Assembly: GCF_913061305.1 (NCBI RefSeq)
Contig: NZ_CAJXST010000009.1
Location: 27,464 to 91,463, forward strand
From: an uncultured Porticoccus sp.
Lineage (GTDB): Bacteria; Pseudomonadota; Gammaproteobacteria; Pseudomonadales; Porticoccaceae
DNA: 64,000 bases
Reading direction: 5' to 3'
Shown: positions 17,262-26,382 of the stretch, in pieces
How the letters are laid out: every line of letters starts with the position of its first letter
Position numbering within the stretch: the first letter of the stretch is position 1
Position numbers and translations under genes: made by a program
The notes under the pieces: generated by a model
Databases searched by the model: none
The model's input: the letters and a program-made list of their open reading frames with translations, nothing else
Told to the model about the DNA's origin: nothing

Positions 17262-17305
17262 GGTTGGATTACCCCTGATTTTCGAAAAGGCGGAATTATG
17301 GTGGG

Positions 17306-18100
17306 CTATGCCCGGGCTGGCAAGACCTGATAAAACCCCTGGGAAAAACTCACCTTTAGAGGCATGGCAAATAATTCAGAGAGACGCGCATCAGTCAGCA
17401 GCTCTTCCTTGGCATCATCTGCTACAACCCTGCCATTGGCCATGAATACTACCCGCTGGATTTCCGGGGGAATCTCATGGATGTGGTGGGTGGCCAACAG
17501 AATGGTTTTACCCTGCTGGGCCAACTGTCGGATGGCGTCCAGATAATGGTAGGTTGCATTCAGGTCGAGGCCGCTGGTGGGCTCGTCGAGAATCAGATGA
17601 TCCGGACGATGAATCAGCGCCCGACCCAACAGGCAACGACGTTGCTGCCCGGTCGACATCTGACGGTAGGGACGATTGGCCAGTTCAGCCACCCCCAGCT
17701 CCTGTAGCACAGTCCGGCCCTGTTCCAGTTGCGCCTCCGTGACTTGCTGATAGTGGAATAGACCAATGGAGTTGTGCAGTCCGGATACCACAACGCCCAG
17801 ACCACTGACTTCAGGGACAAATCCCTGTTGCAGATCAGCAGAAACAAGGCCGATTTTTTCCCTCAATTCCCAGAGCACCGGCCGATCCTGACCGAGTATC
17901 CGGACCCAGGAATCCTCTTTCACTACCGGGTAGAGTTCCCGAGTCAGCAGCTTTAACAGCGTACTTTTGCCGGCACCGTTGGGGCCGATAATCGCCGTAC
18001 TCTGGCCCTGCTCAACCGCCAGTGAAAAACGATCGAAAACTTTTTTATTATCCCGAAATACCGTGGCATTGCGGATATCGAGCAGCCGGGGGTGTTGCAT
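17306..18100 (-). CDS. Orphan ABC transporter ATP-binding protein
   Basis: 264-residue single ABC ATPase. Walker A GPNGAGKST (about 39-47), Q-loop region, signature MSTGQQRR, Walker B LILDEPTSGLD and the switch histidine in LATHHIHE are all present. It resembles the ModF/YlmA-like group of stand-alone ATPases. No permease or substrate-binding protein gene is adjacent, so the partner is unknown and a non-transport role is possible. It lies 28 bp upstream of... the lipA stop on the same strand. Confidence 0.85.
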   Translation of the reverse strand: MQHPRLLDIRNATVFRDNKKVFDRFSLAVEQGQSTAIIGPNGAGKSTLLKLLTRELYPVVKEDSWVRILGQDRPVLWELREKIGLVSADLQQGFVPEVSGLGVVVSGLHNSIGLFHYQQVTEAQLEQGRTVLQELGVAELANRPYRQMSTGQQRRCLLGRALIHRPDHLILDEPTSGLDLNATYHYLDAIRQLAQQGKTILLATHHIHEIPPEIQRVVFMANGRVVADDAKEELLTDARLSELFAMPLKVSFSQGFYQVLPARA

Positions 18101-18128
18101 GGGTTATATCCATTTTTAAAACCGGAGG

Positions 18129-19109
18129 TTATTGGACGGCCTCGCCTCTGGCCTGTTTATCCGCATGATAGGAAGAGCGCACCAACGGGCCGGAGGCTAC
18201 CTGGCTGAAACCAATCCGGCGAGCGTACTCGGCATACTCGGCAAACTCATCCGGGTGCACAAAACGGTCTACCGGCAGATGGTTTTTGGAGGGCTGCAAG
18301 TACTGTCCCACCGTCAGCATATCCACATCATGGGCACGGAGATCCTCCAAGGTGCTCAGCAGTTCCTCACGTGTTTCTCCGAGCCCCACCATCAGACCGG
18401 ATTTGGTGGGAACACTGGGGTTGAGCCGTTTGTATTCCTGAAGCAGTTTGAGCGACCACTGGTAATTGGCACCGGGCCTCGCTTCACGATAGAGCCTGGG
18501 GATGGTTTCCATGTTGTGATTGAATACATCGGGGGGCGTATCGGAGAGAATCGTCAGGGCCGGCTCCATACGACCGCGAAAATCCGGCACCAGCACTTCC
18601 ACTTTGAGATCGGGGCTGAGCAACCGGGATTCACGGATACAATCCGCAAAATGTTGTGCACCGCCATCGCGGAGATCGTCCCGATCCACCGATGTAATCA
18701 CCACATAGCGCAACTGCATTTCCTGAATGGCGCGGGCCAGATTAACCGGCTCGGCGGCATCCAGGGGGTTGGGCTTGCCGTGGCCGACATCACAGAACGG
18801 ACAGCGACGGGTACAGATTTCACCCATGATCATAAAGGTGGCCGTGCCGTGGCTGAAGCACTCACTGAGATTCGGACAGGCGGCCTCTTCACAGACCGTC
18901 GCCAGTGTGTGCTTGCGCAGAATATCCTTGATTTCCTGGACACGAGGCGATGATGACACCCTGATTCGCATCCAGTCCGGTTTGCGCTGGTAGGTTTCTG
19001 TCGGGATTACCTTTACGGGTATCCGCTCCACCTTATCGGCGCTGCGCAGTTTTTCCCCCTGGGCAATACGGCGGGTGCGCTGTGGCGGAATCACCTTGAC
19101 GTCAGTCAT
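18129..19109 (-). CDS. lipA: Lipoyl synthase
   Basis: 326-residue radical-SAM enzyme inserting two sulfurs into protein-bound octanoyl groups. Both iron-sulfur clusters are recognisable: auxiliary cluster C73-x4-C78-x5-C84 and radical-SAM C99-x3-C103-x2-C106. The C-terminal RSSYHAD serine ligand motif is present. It follows lipB by 53 bp in a conserved lipoate/cell-wall cluster. Confidence 0.97.
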   Translation of the reverse strand: MTDVKVIPPQRTRRIAQGEKLRSADKVERIPVKVIPTETYQRKPDWMRIRVSSSPRVQEIKDILRKHTLATVCEEAACPNLSECFSHGTATFMIMGEICTRRCPFCDVGHGKPNPLDAAEPVNLARAIQEMQLRYVVITSVDRDDLRDGGAQHFADCIRESRLLSPDLKVEVLVPDFRGRMEPALTILSDTPPDVFNHNMETIPRLYREARPGANYQWSLKLLQEYKRLNPSVPTKSGLMVGLGETREELLSTLEDLRAHDVDMLTVGQYLQPSKNHLPVDRFVHPDEFAEYAEYARRIGFSQVASGPLVRSSYHADKQARGEAVQ

Positions 19110-19162
19110 ATGGAATTACTCACAAACATTTGATGTACCAGACGGGCAGTACCGGAAAACAA

Positions 19163-19873
19163 TTAACGACCAATCAATAACGGGTGCTGCCCTTCTACAA
19201 GGTGACCATTGTAACCCAGCTTGACCGTCAAAATATCTGCCAGGCGCTCAGCCACTTCCTGAACGGTGACGGGCTCTGCCAACAGATCATTCATCTGGGT
19301 CATAACAACACCGAGCCCGCAGGGATTAATGCGCGCCCAGGGCGCCAGATCCATATCCACATTAAAATTGAGACCGTGGTAACTGCAACCGCGGCGCACC
19401 CGCAAACCCAGGGAGCCGATTTTAGCCCCGTCAGCCAGATAAACACCCGGCGCGTCCGGCCGGGGCGCAGCGGCAATTCCCCAGTGGGCAAGGGTTTCCA
19501 CCAGGGCCACCTCAATCAGTGTAACCAGATCGCGAACCCCGATACCGAGCCGACGCAGGTCTATCAGCAAATAACCGGTGATCTGGCCCGGGCCGTGGTA
19601 GGTCACATGTCCCCCACGGTCACTCTGCACAACCGGAATATCCCCGGGCATCAGGATATATTCCTGATTACCCGCCTGCCCCTGGGTGAATACCGGTTCG
19701 TGTTCCAGCAGCCAGATTTCATCGGGGGTCTGATCATCGCGCTCCGCAGTGATTCGCTTCATGGCATCAAATGTCTGGGCATAATCACGCCGCCCGAGAT
19801 AGCGGACGATAAGCGGCAGGGCTGGCGACGTACTCGTTGGTGCAACCATCACTTCGGGCAGATCCGGATTCAC
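19163..19873 (-). CDS. lipB: Octanoyltransferase
   Basis: 236 residues. Transfers octanoyl from acyl carrier protein to lipoyl domains, providing the LipA substrate. Signature RGGHVTYHGPGQITGYLLIDL, the lysine in DGAKIGSLGLRV and the catalytic cysteine in INPCGLGVVMTQM are all visible. The ATG at 19873 overlaps the ybeD stop (ATGA), supporting this start; a second in-frame ATG is eight codons later. Confidence 0.96.
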   Translation of the reverse strand: MNPDLPEVMVAPTSTSPALPLIVRYLGRRDYAQTFDAMKRITAERDDQTPDEIWLLEHEPVFTQGQAGNQEYILMPGDIPVVQSDRGGHVTYHGPGQITGYLLIDLRRLGIGVRDLVTLIEVALVETLAHWGIAAAPRPDAPGVYLADGAKIGSLGLRVRRGCSYHGLNFNVDMDLAPWARINPCGLGVVMTQMNDLLAEPVTVQEVAERLADILTVKLGYNGHLVEGQHPLLIGR

Positions 19874-20139
19874 AGCACCATTTGCACCAGAGGGTTGTGC
19901 TTGAGGTCCTCAAAAATGGCCGACAATTGCGCTTCTCCGGTTGCGGTGATGACGACAGTGATCGCCTGAAAGTTGCCATGGCGGCTGTCGCGAATGGAAA
20001 CAGCCGCTTCATCAAAGCCCGGGGCGTGGCGCGTCATCACTTCCATGATAAGGCTATGCAAGCCGGGGGCAGCCCGTCCCATGACCTTTATCGGGTAATC
20101 ACAGGGAAATTCAATTTTTGGGGCTGACTGCTCGGGCAT
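19870..20139 (-). CDS. ybeD: YbeD/DUF493 family protein
   Basis: 89 residues, ACT-like ferredoxin fold family found between dacA and lipB in many gammaproteobacteria. The start is the ATG at 20139, which overlaps the dacA stop (TGATG), and the stop overlaps lipB. Motifs are EFPCDYPIKVMG and the strand NFQAITVVITATGEAQLSAIFEDL. Function unknown; a regulatory role in lipoate metabolism has been suggested from context. Confidence 0.9.
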   Translation of the reverse strand: MPEQSAPKIEFPCDYPIKVMGRAAPGLHSLIMEVMTRHAPGFDEAAVSIRDSRHGNFQAITVVITATGEAQLSAIFEDLKHNPLVQMVL

Positions 20140-21290
20140 CAGGAGAACAGCCCCACAAAAAACAGCGTAATGGCATCCCATAGCCGCGAAAAGAGACCCG
20201 CCTCGGCAACAGGGTGTTCAGCCACAACAGGCATATCCAGCAACGTCTCACCTTCATAACTAACGCTCAGTCGTCCCAGTTCCTGGGTCTCACTGAAAGG
20301 GGCCTTGATGGTTTGATCCACAAGAATCTTGGCCTCGAGGTCATCCCTGGAGCCCCGCGGAATCGTCAGATAAACATCTTCCGGTACCACCAGGTTGATG
20401 CGGTTTTCTTCACCGTACCAGACAGGTGCATTCTCCTGAATGACATCGCCCCTGGAGTAAAGCTGGCCTGTTTCATAATAACGGAACCCGTAAGCCAGCA
20501 GCTTTTGTGATTCCCGGGCCCGGATTTCCTCGCTACTGGTGCCCATAACCACAGAGACAAGCCGCATACCGTTGCGGACAGCAGAAGCTACCAGACAGTA
20601 ACCCGCCGCTTCAGTATGGCCTGTTTTCAGGCCGTCTACTGTCTTATCACGCCAGAGCAACCGGTTGCGATTGGGCTGCTTTATGCCGTTGTATTCAAAA
20701 TACTTTTCACTGTAGATACTGTAATGTTCCGGATAATCCTTGATCAACGCCCTCGCCAACAGCGACATATCCCGGGCGGTGGTGAGATGACCCTCGGCGG
20801 GCCAACCGGTGGCATTGAGGAAATGGGAATTTTTCATGCGAAGTAATTCTGCCTGCTGGTTCATCACATCAGCAAAAGCACTCTCGCTGCCGGCCAGATG
20901 CTCTGCCAGTGCCACCGAGGCATCGTTCCCTGACTGAATAATGACACCCCGCAGCAAATCGATCAGTGGCACCTGAGTGCCCTCCTTGACAAACATCTTC
21001 GAACCGCCCATCTGCCAGGCGGCGACGCTGATGGGCACCATATCCGTTTCCTTGACCTTGCCGTTGTGAATATCGGCGGAGACGATATAACTGGTCATCA
21101 TCTTGGTCAGGCTCGCTGGCGGCACCTGTTCATCGGCATTGTGTTCAACAAGCACCTTCCCGGTGTTGGCATCCAGCAAAATCCAGGCAGTTGCCGCGAG
21201 ATCGGGGGGAGCAGGAATCAGCACTTTGGCCTGGGCAACACTGCCCATAACAAGAAACAACAATCCGACAAAAAAACTTTTTTTCAGCAT
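20139..21290 (-). CDS. dacA: D-alanyl-D-alanine carboxypeptidase (PBP5/6 family)
   Basis: 383 residues from the ATG at 21290. It trims the terminal D-Ala from peptidoglycan stem peptides in the periplasm. Signal peptide MLKKSFFVGLLFLVMGSVAQA; catalytic SLTK (S60-K63), SGN at 120-122 and KTG at 222-224. The C-terminus (AGLFSRLWDAITLFFVGLFS) is the expected amphipathic membrane anchor. A longer in-frame extension upstream lacks a signal-like start and is rejected. Confidence 0.94.
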   Translation of the reverse strand: MLKKSFFVGLLFLVMGSVAQAKVLIPAPPDLAATAWILLDANTGKVLVEHNADEQVPPASLTKMMTSYIVSADIHNGKVKETDMVPISVAAWQMGGSKMFVKEGTQVPLIDLLRGVIIQSGNDASVALAEHLAGSESAFADVMNQQAELLRMKNSHFLNATGWPAEGHLTTARDMSLLARALIKDYPEHYSIYSEKYFEYNGIKQPNRNRLLWRDKTVDGLKTGHTEAAGYCLVASAVRNGMRLVSVVMGTSSEEIRARESQKLLAYGFRYYETGQLYSRGDVIQENAPVWYGEENRINLVVPEDVYLTIPRGSRDDLEAKILVDQTIKAPFSETQELGRLSVSYEGETLLDMPVVAEHPVAEAGLFSRLWDAITLFFVGLFS

Positions 21291-21383
21291 AATGGAACCG
21301 GCTTTCAACATTTTCGATGGGTGGATTGAACAAAAAACAGCACAAAATTCTACCATGTGCCTGTTCATGCCGCTGTGACTGAA

Positions 21384-22256
21384 TCAGTCATAAACAATAA
21401 AAGGGCGGATATTATCTATCTGTCCCAGTGCCGTCTTCAGATCAAATAATTTCAGATGATCCGTCACCGGACCCACCAACACTTTAAACAAAGGTTGTGG
21501 TGATGACTGCTGGCGCACTACTACCGGATACTCGGTGACACCTGCTAACCGCTGCGACAAATGGCTGGCTGCAAGCTGGTTATTGAAGGCCCCCACCTGA
21601 AGATAGGCGTTGCTGTCCTGGCCAACGGTTTCAACCCCGGCAACCGGCAACATGGCTGGATCGGGTGCCAGTTGTGGAGAGGCAACTGTGTTGTTTTGAT
21701 AGTCCGCAGGATCAATCACTGAGACCTCCACTTTAGCCGTACCCTTATCTGAATAACCCAGTTTTTTGGCCGCCGCATAGGATAAATCAATGATTCTATC
21801 CCCGTGGAAAGGCCCCCGATCATTGACCCGTACAATCACACTGCGCCCATTTTCCAGATTGGTCACCTTGACATAGCAGGGAATCGGCAGGGTTTTATGG
21901 GCTGCCGTCATTTCATACATGCTGTAGACCTCACCATTCGATGTATGGCGACCATGAAACTTGTTGCCGTACCATGAGGCCAGACCACGCTGGCGAAACC
22001 CCTTGCTGGAAGGCATCACCTGGTAGGTTTTACCCAGCACGGTGTACGGGCTTTTGTTGCCGGCCAGAGTGATCGGCTCATGCTTGGGCACAGCATCCGG
22101 AAGGCCACTGACATCAATATCTCTTGGCGGCGGTCCATCACCATAGCCGTAACCGCCGCCGGAGCTGGCAGTGCCCCCAGAGCCACCGCAGCCCTGAAGC
22201 AACAATAAAGTGCTCAGTAACGTTGTAAAAAAGAGGCCCTTAAAGTGTGTCTTCAC
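21384..22256 (-). CDS. rlpA: Septal lipoprotein RlpA (lytic transglycosylase with SPOR domain)
   Basis: 290 residues. Lipobox LLLQGC (C23), a glycine-rich linker, the double-psi beta-barrel domain (GLASWYGNKFHGRHTSNGE ... VRVNDRGPF ... IDLSYAAAKKLG) and a C-terminal SPOR domain (YLQVGAFNNQLAASHLSQRL...). In Pseudomonas RlpA cleaves denuded glycan strands at the septum. The start overlaps the end of mltB by 17 bp, so the two are coupled. Confidence 0.93.
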   Translation of the reverse strand: MKTHFKGLFFTTLLSTLLLLQGCGGSGGTASSGGGYGYGDGPPPRDIDVSGLPDAVPKHEPITLAGNKSPYTVLGKTYQVMPSSKGFRQRGLASWYGNKFHGRHTSNGEVYSMYEMTAAHKTLPIPCYVKVTNLENGRSVIVRVNDRGPFHGDRIIDLSYAAAKKLGYSDKGTAKVEVSVIDPADYQNNTVASPQLAPDPAMLPVAGVETVGQDSNAYLQVGAFNNQLAASHLSQRLAGVTEYPVVVRQQSSPQPLFKVLVGPVTDHLKLFDLKTALGQIDNIRPFIVYD

Positions 22257-23220
22257 CGACCCGCTCCAGTATTTGTTGGCTCAGTTCGTGCACTGCCATG
22301 GCATAGAGGAGACTGCGATTGTAGCGGGTAATCACATAGAAATTATTCAGGCCGAGCCAGTACTCCAAACCTTTGTCACCATCGAGTCGTACCGGGATAG
22401 CCTTGGCACAACCGTTCAGGGGCATCTCGCTGAAAAAACCCATTTCGGCCAATTCATCGACCGTTTTGTCGAGACTGGCCTGGTTGAGGAGCTCATCATC
22501 AAAACTTTCCTTGATCCGGGCGGGGGCGACCACCGTTTCACCCATTTTCCAGCCGTGTTCAGCAAAGTAATTAGCGACACTGCCGATGGCATCCGCTTTG
22601 TTCTCCCAGATATCGGCAAAACCATCACCGTCAAAATCCACTGCAAAACTGCGGTAACTGCTCGGGATAAACTGGCCATAACCCATGGCACCAGCATAGG
22701 AGCCCATGAGCGTCAGGGGATCCTGGTCCTGCTCTCGCGCCAACAACAGAAACTGCTCCAGCTGTTTGGTAAAGAAGGGACTGCGGGGGGGATAGTCAAA
22801 GGACAGCGTTGCCAGCGCATCAATGACCCGGAAACTTCCCTTGATCCGGCCATAGAAAGTTTCCACACCGATAATGGCCACAATCACTTCCGGTGCAACC
22901 TGATACTGTCTTGATGCCTCGCTCAGAACAGCCCTGTTCTTTCTCCAGAAATCAACACCCTCAGTGATGCGCTTTTCAGTGATGAAAATTTTGCGATAAT
23001 CTTTCCAGGGTTTGACTTTTTCAGCCGGTCGTTCCATGGCATCAATAATGGTCTGCTTTTTTTCCGCCGCATCCAGCAAAGCGTCCACAACCGTTCTTTC
23101 AAAGCCGTGCTCTGACACCATCCTCTCGGCGAAAGCCCTGGCGTCCGGATACTGTAAATAGCTGGCCTGAGCCGATAGGGATAACAGCATTCCTACTGCA
23201 ACTGAGAACAGTATGTTCAT
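22240..23220 (-). CDS. mltB: Membrane-bound lytic murein transglycosylase B
   Basis: 326 residues. Hydrophobic N-terminus ending ...LSLSAQAS without a lipobox cysteine, so it looks secreted and soluble rather than lipid-anchored. Catalytic glutamate E120 in GVETFYG; MGYGQFIPSSYRSFAVDFDGDGFADIW contains the conserved substrate-binding and calcium-loop-like segment. It cleaves peptidoglycan to 1,6-anhydro products. Member of the rodA-mltB-rlpA-dacA cluster. Confidence 0.93.
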   Translation of the reverse strand: MNILFSVAVGMLLSLSAQASYLQYPDARAFAERMVSEHGFERTVVDALLDAAEKKQTIIDAMERPAEKVKPWKDYRKIFITEKRITEGVDFWRKNRAVLSEASRQYQVAPEVIVAIIGVETFYGRIKGSFRVIDALATLSFDYPPRSPFFTKQLEQFLLLAREQDQDPLTLMGSYAGAMGYGQFIPSSYRSFAVDFDGDGFADIWENKADAIGSVANYFAEHGWKMGETVVAPARIKESFDDELLNQASLDKTVDELAEMGFFSEMPLNGCAKAIPVRLDGDKGLEYWLGLNNFYVITRYNRSLLYAMAVHELSQQILERVGEDTL

Positions 23221-23257
23221 AACTTTTTTACTCCGGGCAAGTTGCCCATAAACCCTG

Positions 23258-24400
23258 TTAGACCGACCTTTTTCTTTCCGTACTGACGGCCATCAGCATA
23301 CCAAATCCCAGCATCAGGGTCACAATCGACGTGCCGCCGTAACTCACCAATGGCAATGGTACGCCCACCACCGGAAGAATACCTGAGACCATACCCATAT
23401 TGACAAAAATATAGACAAAGAAAGTTAACGCAATACTCCCGGCCAGCAGACGGCCAAACATACTTTGCGCTCCCAGACCGATAAAGACACAGCGGCTTAT
23501 AATCAGCAGATAGAGCGCCATCAGCAACATCACGCCGAACAGTCCGAATTCTTCTGCCAACACCGCAATAATAAAGTCGGTGTGGCCCTCCGGAAGAAAA
23601 TCAAGCTGCGACTGGGTACCCAGGGTCCAGCCCTTGCCTTCAACGCCACCCGAGCCGATAGCAATTGTGGACTGGATGATATTCCACCCTGCACCGAGCC
23701 GATCCGCTTCAGGGTTAAACAGCGTCAGGATGCGCTGCCGCTGATAATCGTATAAAAGATAAAACCACATTAACGGTAAGAGGCATGCTGCCAGTAACAA
23801 TGCCAACACCAGGTAACGCCTCGGCAGGCCCGCCAGAAAAAGCGCAAAAAAACCGGCAGCACCAATCAGAATGGCTGTTCCAAGATCGGGCTGCATGCCG
23901 ACCAGCACCAGCGGAACCAGAATAAATACCAGGGCGAAAAACACGTGCTTGAATTGCGGTGGCACCGCACGCTTGCCCAGATAGCTCGCCAGCATCAATG
24001 GAACCGCAATTTTGAGAATTTCCGATGGCTGAAAACGGAACCCCCCAATTTCCAACCAGCGCTGGGCACCCTTCGCCCCAATGCCAAAGAACAGTACAGC
24101 TATCAACAACAAAACACCCGAAAGATAAGGGAGTATCGCCCACCGATCGAGCAGTCGAAGAGGAATCTGGGCCACCATCAGCATCACCAACAACCCGACA
24201 CCAAAGTGGACCAACTGGCGATGTACATAAGCAATGTTCTGACCGCTGGCACTGTAGAGAACAAACAGGCCAGCTGTGGCCAGCACCAACAGCAGGGACA
24301 GGAGCGGGATATCCACATGGAGACGCCGCCATTGACTGGGGCCGCAATATATTGCCGATCCACCAGACCCCATCCGCCGAACAAAATCACTCTGGCTCAT
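23258..24400 (-). CDS. mrdB: Rod-shape SEDS glycosyltransferase RodA
   Basis: 380-residue polytopic SEDS protein that polymerises lipid II during elongation, working with PBP2. About ten hydrophobic segments are visible. The conserved loop region WNIIQSTIAIGSGGVEGKGW ... FLPEGHTDFIIAVLAEEFG is diagnostic, as is the last-helix motif PLPLVSYGGTS. It overlaps mrdA by 14 bp. Confidence 0.95.
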   Translation of the reverse strand: MSQSDFVRRMGSGGSAIYCGPSQWRRLHVDIPLLSLLLVLATAGLFVLYSASGQNIAYVHRQLVHFGVGLLVMLMVAQIPLRLLDRWAILPYLSGVLLLIAVLFFGIGAKGAQRWLEIGGFRFQPSEILKIAVPLMLASYLGKRAVPPQFKHVFFALVFILVPLVLVGMQPDLGTAILIGAAGFFALFLAGLPRRYLVLALLLAACLLPLMWFYLLYDYQRQRILTLFNPEADRLGAGWNIIQSTIAIGSGGVEGKGWTLGTQSQLDFLPEGHTDFIIAVLAEEFGLFGVMLLMALYLLIISRCVFIGLGAQSMFGRLLAGSIALTFFVYIFVNMGMVSGILPVVGVPLPLVSYGGTSIVTLMLGFGMLMAVSTERKRSV

Positions 24401-26246
24401 CGAACTCCTCTGACAGACTTTGCGGGTACAGTGCCATGTAGGCGTCGATTATCTGGCGCGCGAGCGGTGCGGCCGTGGAGCTGCCGTGCTCACCATTTTC
24501 GACAAGTACCGACACGGCAATCTGCGGTTGTTCCACAGGCGCAAAGGCGATGAACAGGGCATGATCCCGATTCCGCTCGGCAACCAGTTCCCGATCATAC
24601 TCTTCGTCCTGTTTGATACCGACCACCTGAGCAGTACCGGTTTTTCCAGCAATGTGATAATCGAGATCCTTATTAATCACCTTGGCCGTGCCACGCTGAC
24701 CGTGCACAACCTCCTGCATTGCCTCATGCACATAATCCCAGTTGCGGTCTGACGCTTTGATCATACCGGCTGGCAGTGGGTTCCTCCCATTCTTGCGTAC
24801 CAATTGCGGTGGTCTTATCTCACCACGGCTGGCCAATCTGGCGGCAGCCACAGCCATCTGCATTGGCGTCACCAGCGTAAAACCCTGGCCGATGGAGGTA
24901 TTGACCGTATCTCCCGGATACCATGCCAACCCTTTTGCCTCCCGCTTCCAGGCCCGTGAAGGCATAATGCCAGCCCGCTCCGAGGGCATATCCAGTCCGG
25001 TTTTATGGCCGAAACCAAACCGGGTACCGTAGAGCGACATCACATCAATGGTCATTTTGACGCCGACATCATAAAAAAAAGTATCGCAGGACTGAATGAT
25101 GGCATCACTCAAATAAATGTTGCTACCGTGCCCCCCCTTCTTCCAGTCCCGGTACTTCCGCTCATAATTTTTCAATTGGTAGAAACCCGGATCATAAATA
25201 CGATAGGCAGGGGTAATTGTGCCACTTTCCAGTGCCGCAAGACCGTAGATTGGCTTGACAATGGATCCCGGGGGATACTGGCCCTGAAGAACCCGATCAA
25301 ACAAAGGCCGATCAATAGAACTGAGTAGTGCATTGTAACTTTCAAAGCTGATCCCGGTCACAAACTCATTGGGATCAAACCCTGGGGTACTGGCCATGGC
25401 AAGCACGCCTCCCGAGGCCACATCAATAGCCACCACAGCACCTCTTTGTTCACCCATGCTCTCGTAAGCAACCCGCTGCAAGCGACTGTCCAGATGCAGG
25501 TACAAATCCTTACCCGGCTTGGGCTCTTCTCGCTCCAATTGGCGCATCACCCGTCCCCGGGCATTGGTTTCAACCGTCTGGTACCCTACCTCACCAAGTA
25601 ACTCATCCTCGTAGAAATTTTCCAGTCCGGTTTTACCCACCACCAGCGTGCCGCTATAGCGAACCGGGTCGAGCTGTTGTATTTCGCGGTCATTGATACG
25701 CCCCACATAGCCGAGCACATGGGAAAGCTCGGCACCAAGAGGATAATGACGCAGCAGCTGGACAGTGACTTCAACGCCCTCCAGCCGGTATTCATTGACC
25801 GCGAGAACACCCTGTTCCCGTTCACTCAGGTTCAATCTCAGGGGGACAGGCTCATAGGGTCGCTGACGACGCTCAAGCAGTTTCTGAAAGCGATCCCTGT
25901 CGGCACCGGTAATCCCCACCAGCTTTTCCAGCTCATCGAGCAATACGGCGAGGTTTTCGACGCGTTCTACGACAATGGAAAGATTAAAACTGGGACGGTT
26001 ATCCGCCAGCAACACCCCGTTCCGGTCAAAAATAAGCCCGCGGGGCGGTGGCACCGGCTCAACCAATACCCGGTTGCGGTCAGAGAGCGTCACAAAAGCA
26101 TCATGTCGCTCAACCTGAAGATGGTAATAGCGCCAGAACAGCCCACCCGACAGCAATAGCACCACAACCATGGCAAAGAGCAGACGGCCGACATAGAGCC
26201 GGTAATCCATCAATGGGTTTTTTAGTGCGCGATCATCATGGTTCAT
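24387..26246 (-). CDS. mrdA: Penicillin-binding protein 2 (elongation transpeptidase)
   Basis: 619-residue class B PBP: N-terminal membrane anchor (about 19-42), pedestal/dimerisation domain and transpeptidase domain with catalytic S in PPGSIVKP, SxN-like SCDTFF and KTGTAQVVG. It cross-links peptidoglycan made by RodA. It is the first gene of this minus-strand cluster here; the rsfS/rlmH genes that usually precede it in pseudomonads are absent, and pnp lies upstream instead. Confidence 0.95.
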   Translation of the reverse strand: MNHDDRALKNPLMDYRLYVGRLLFAMVVVLLLSGGLFWRYYHLQVERHDAFVTLSDRNRVLVEPVPPPRGLIFDRNGVLLADNRPSFNLSIVVERVENLAVLLDELEKLVGITGADRDRFQKLLERRQRPYEPVPLRLNLSEREQGVLAVNEYRLEGVEVTVQLLRHYPLGAELSHVLGYVGRINDREIQQLDPVRYSGTLVVGKTGLENFYEDELLGEVGYQTVETNARGRVMRQLEREEPKPGKDLYLHLDSRLQRVAYESMGEQRGAVVAIDVASGGVLAMASTPGFDPNEFVTGISFESYNALLSSIDRPLFDRVLQGQYPPGSIVKPIYGLAALESGTITPAYRIYDPGFYQLKNYERKYRDWKKGGHGSNIYLSDAIIQSCDTFFYDVGVKMTIDVMSLYGTRFGFGHKTGLDMPSERAGIMPSRAWKREAKGLAWYPGDTVNTSIGQGFTLVTPMQMAVAAARLASRGEIRPPQLVRKNGRNPLPAGMIKASDRNWDYVHEAMQEVVHGQRGTAKVINKDLDYHIAGKTGTAQVVGIKQDEEYDRELVAERNRDHALFIAFAPVEQPQIAVSVLVENGEHGSSTAAPLARQIIDAYMALYPQSLSEEFDEPE

Positions 26247-26338
26247 TGAGAGTCATTGTAACTGCATGTCGATAGCTGATCACCGGGTTTACTGAATAGG
26301 TCAAGAGATTGGCTCTGACCGAAAACCTGCCATAAAAA

Positions 26339-26360
26339 AAGCGGGGTCTCAGCCCCGCTT
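26339..26360 (-). terminator. Terminator of the rimP-pnp operon
   Basis: Stem AAGCGGGG / CCCCGCTT with loop TCTCAG, followed on the minus strand by a U7 tract (26334-26340 region). It lies 23 bp after the pnp stop and insulates it from mrdA. Confidence 0.9.
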
Positions 26361-26382
26361 CTCTGAAATGACTGCCAGCGTA

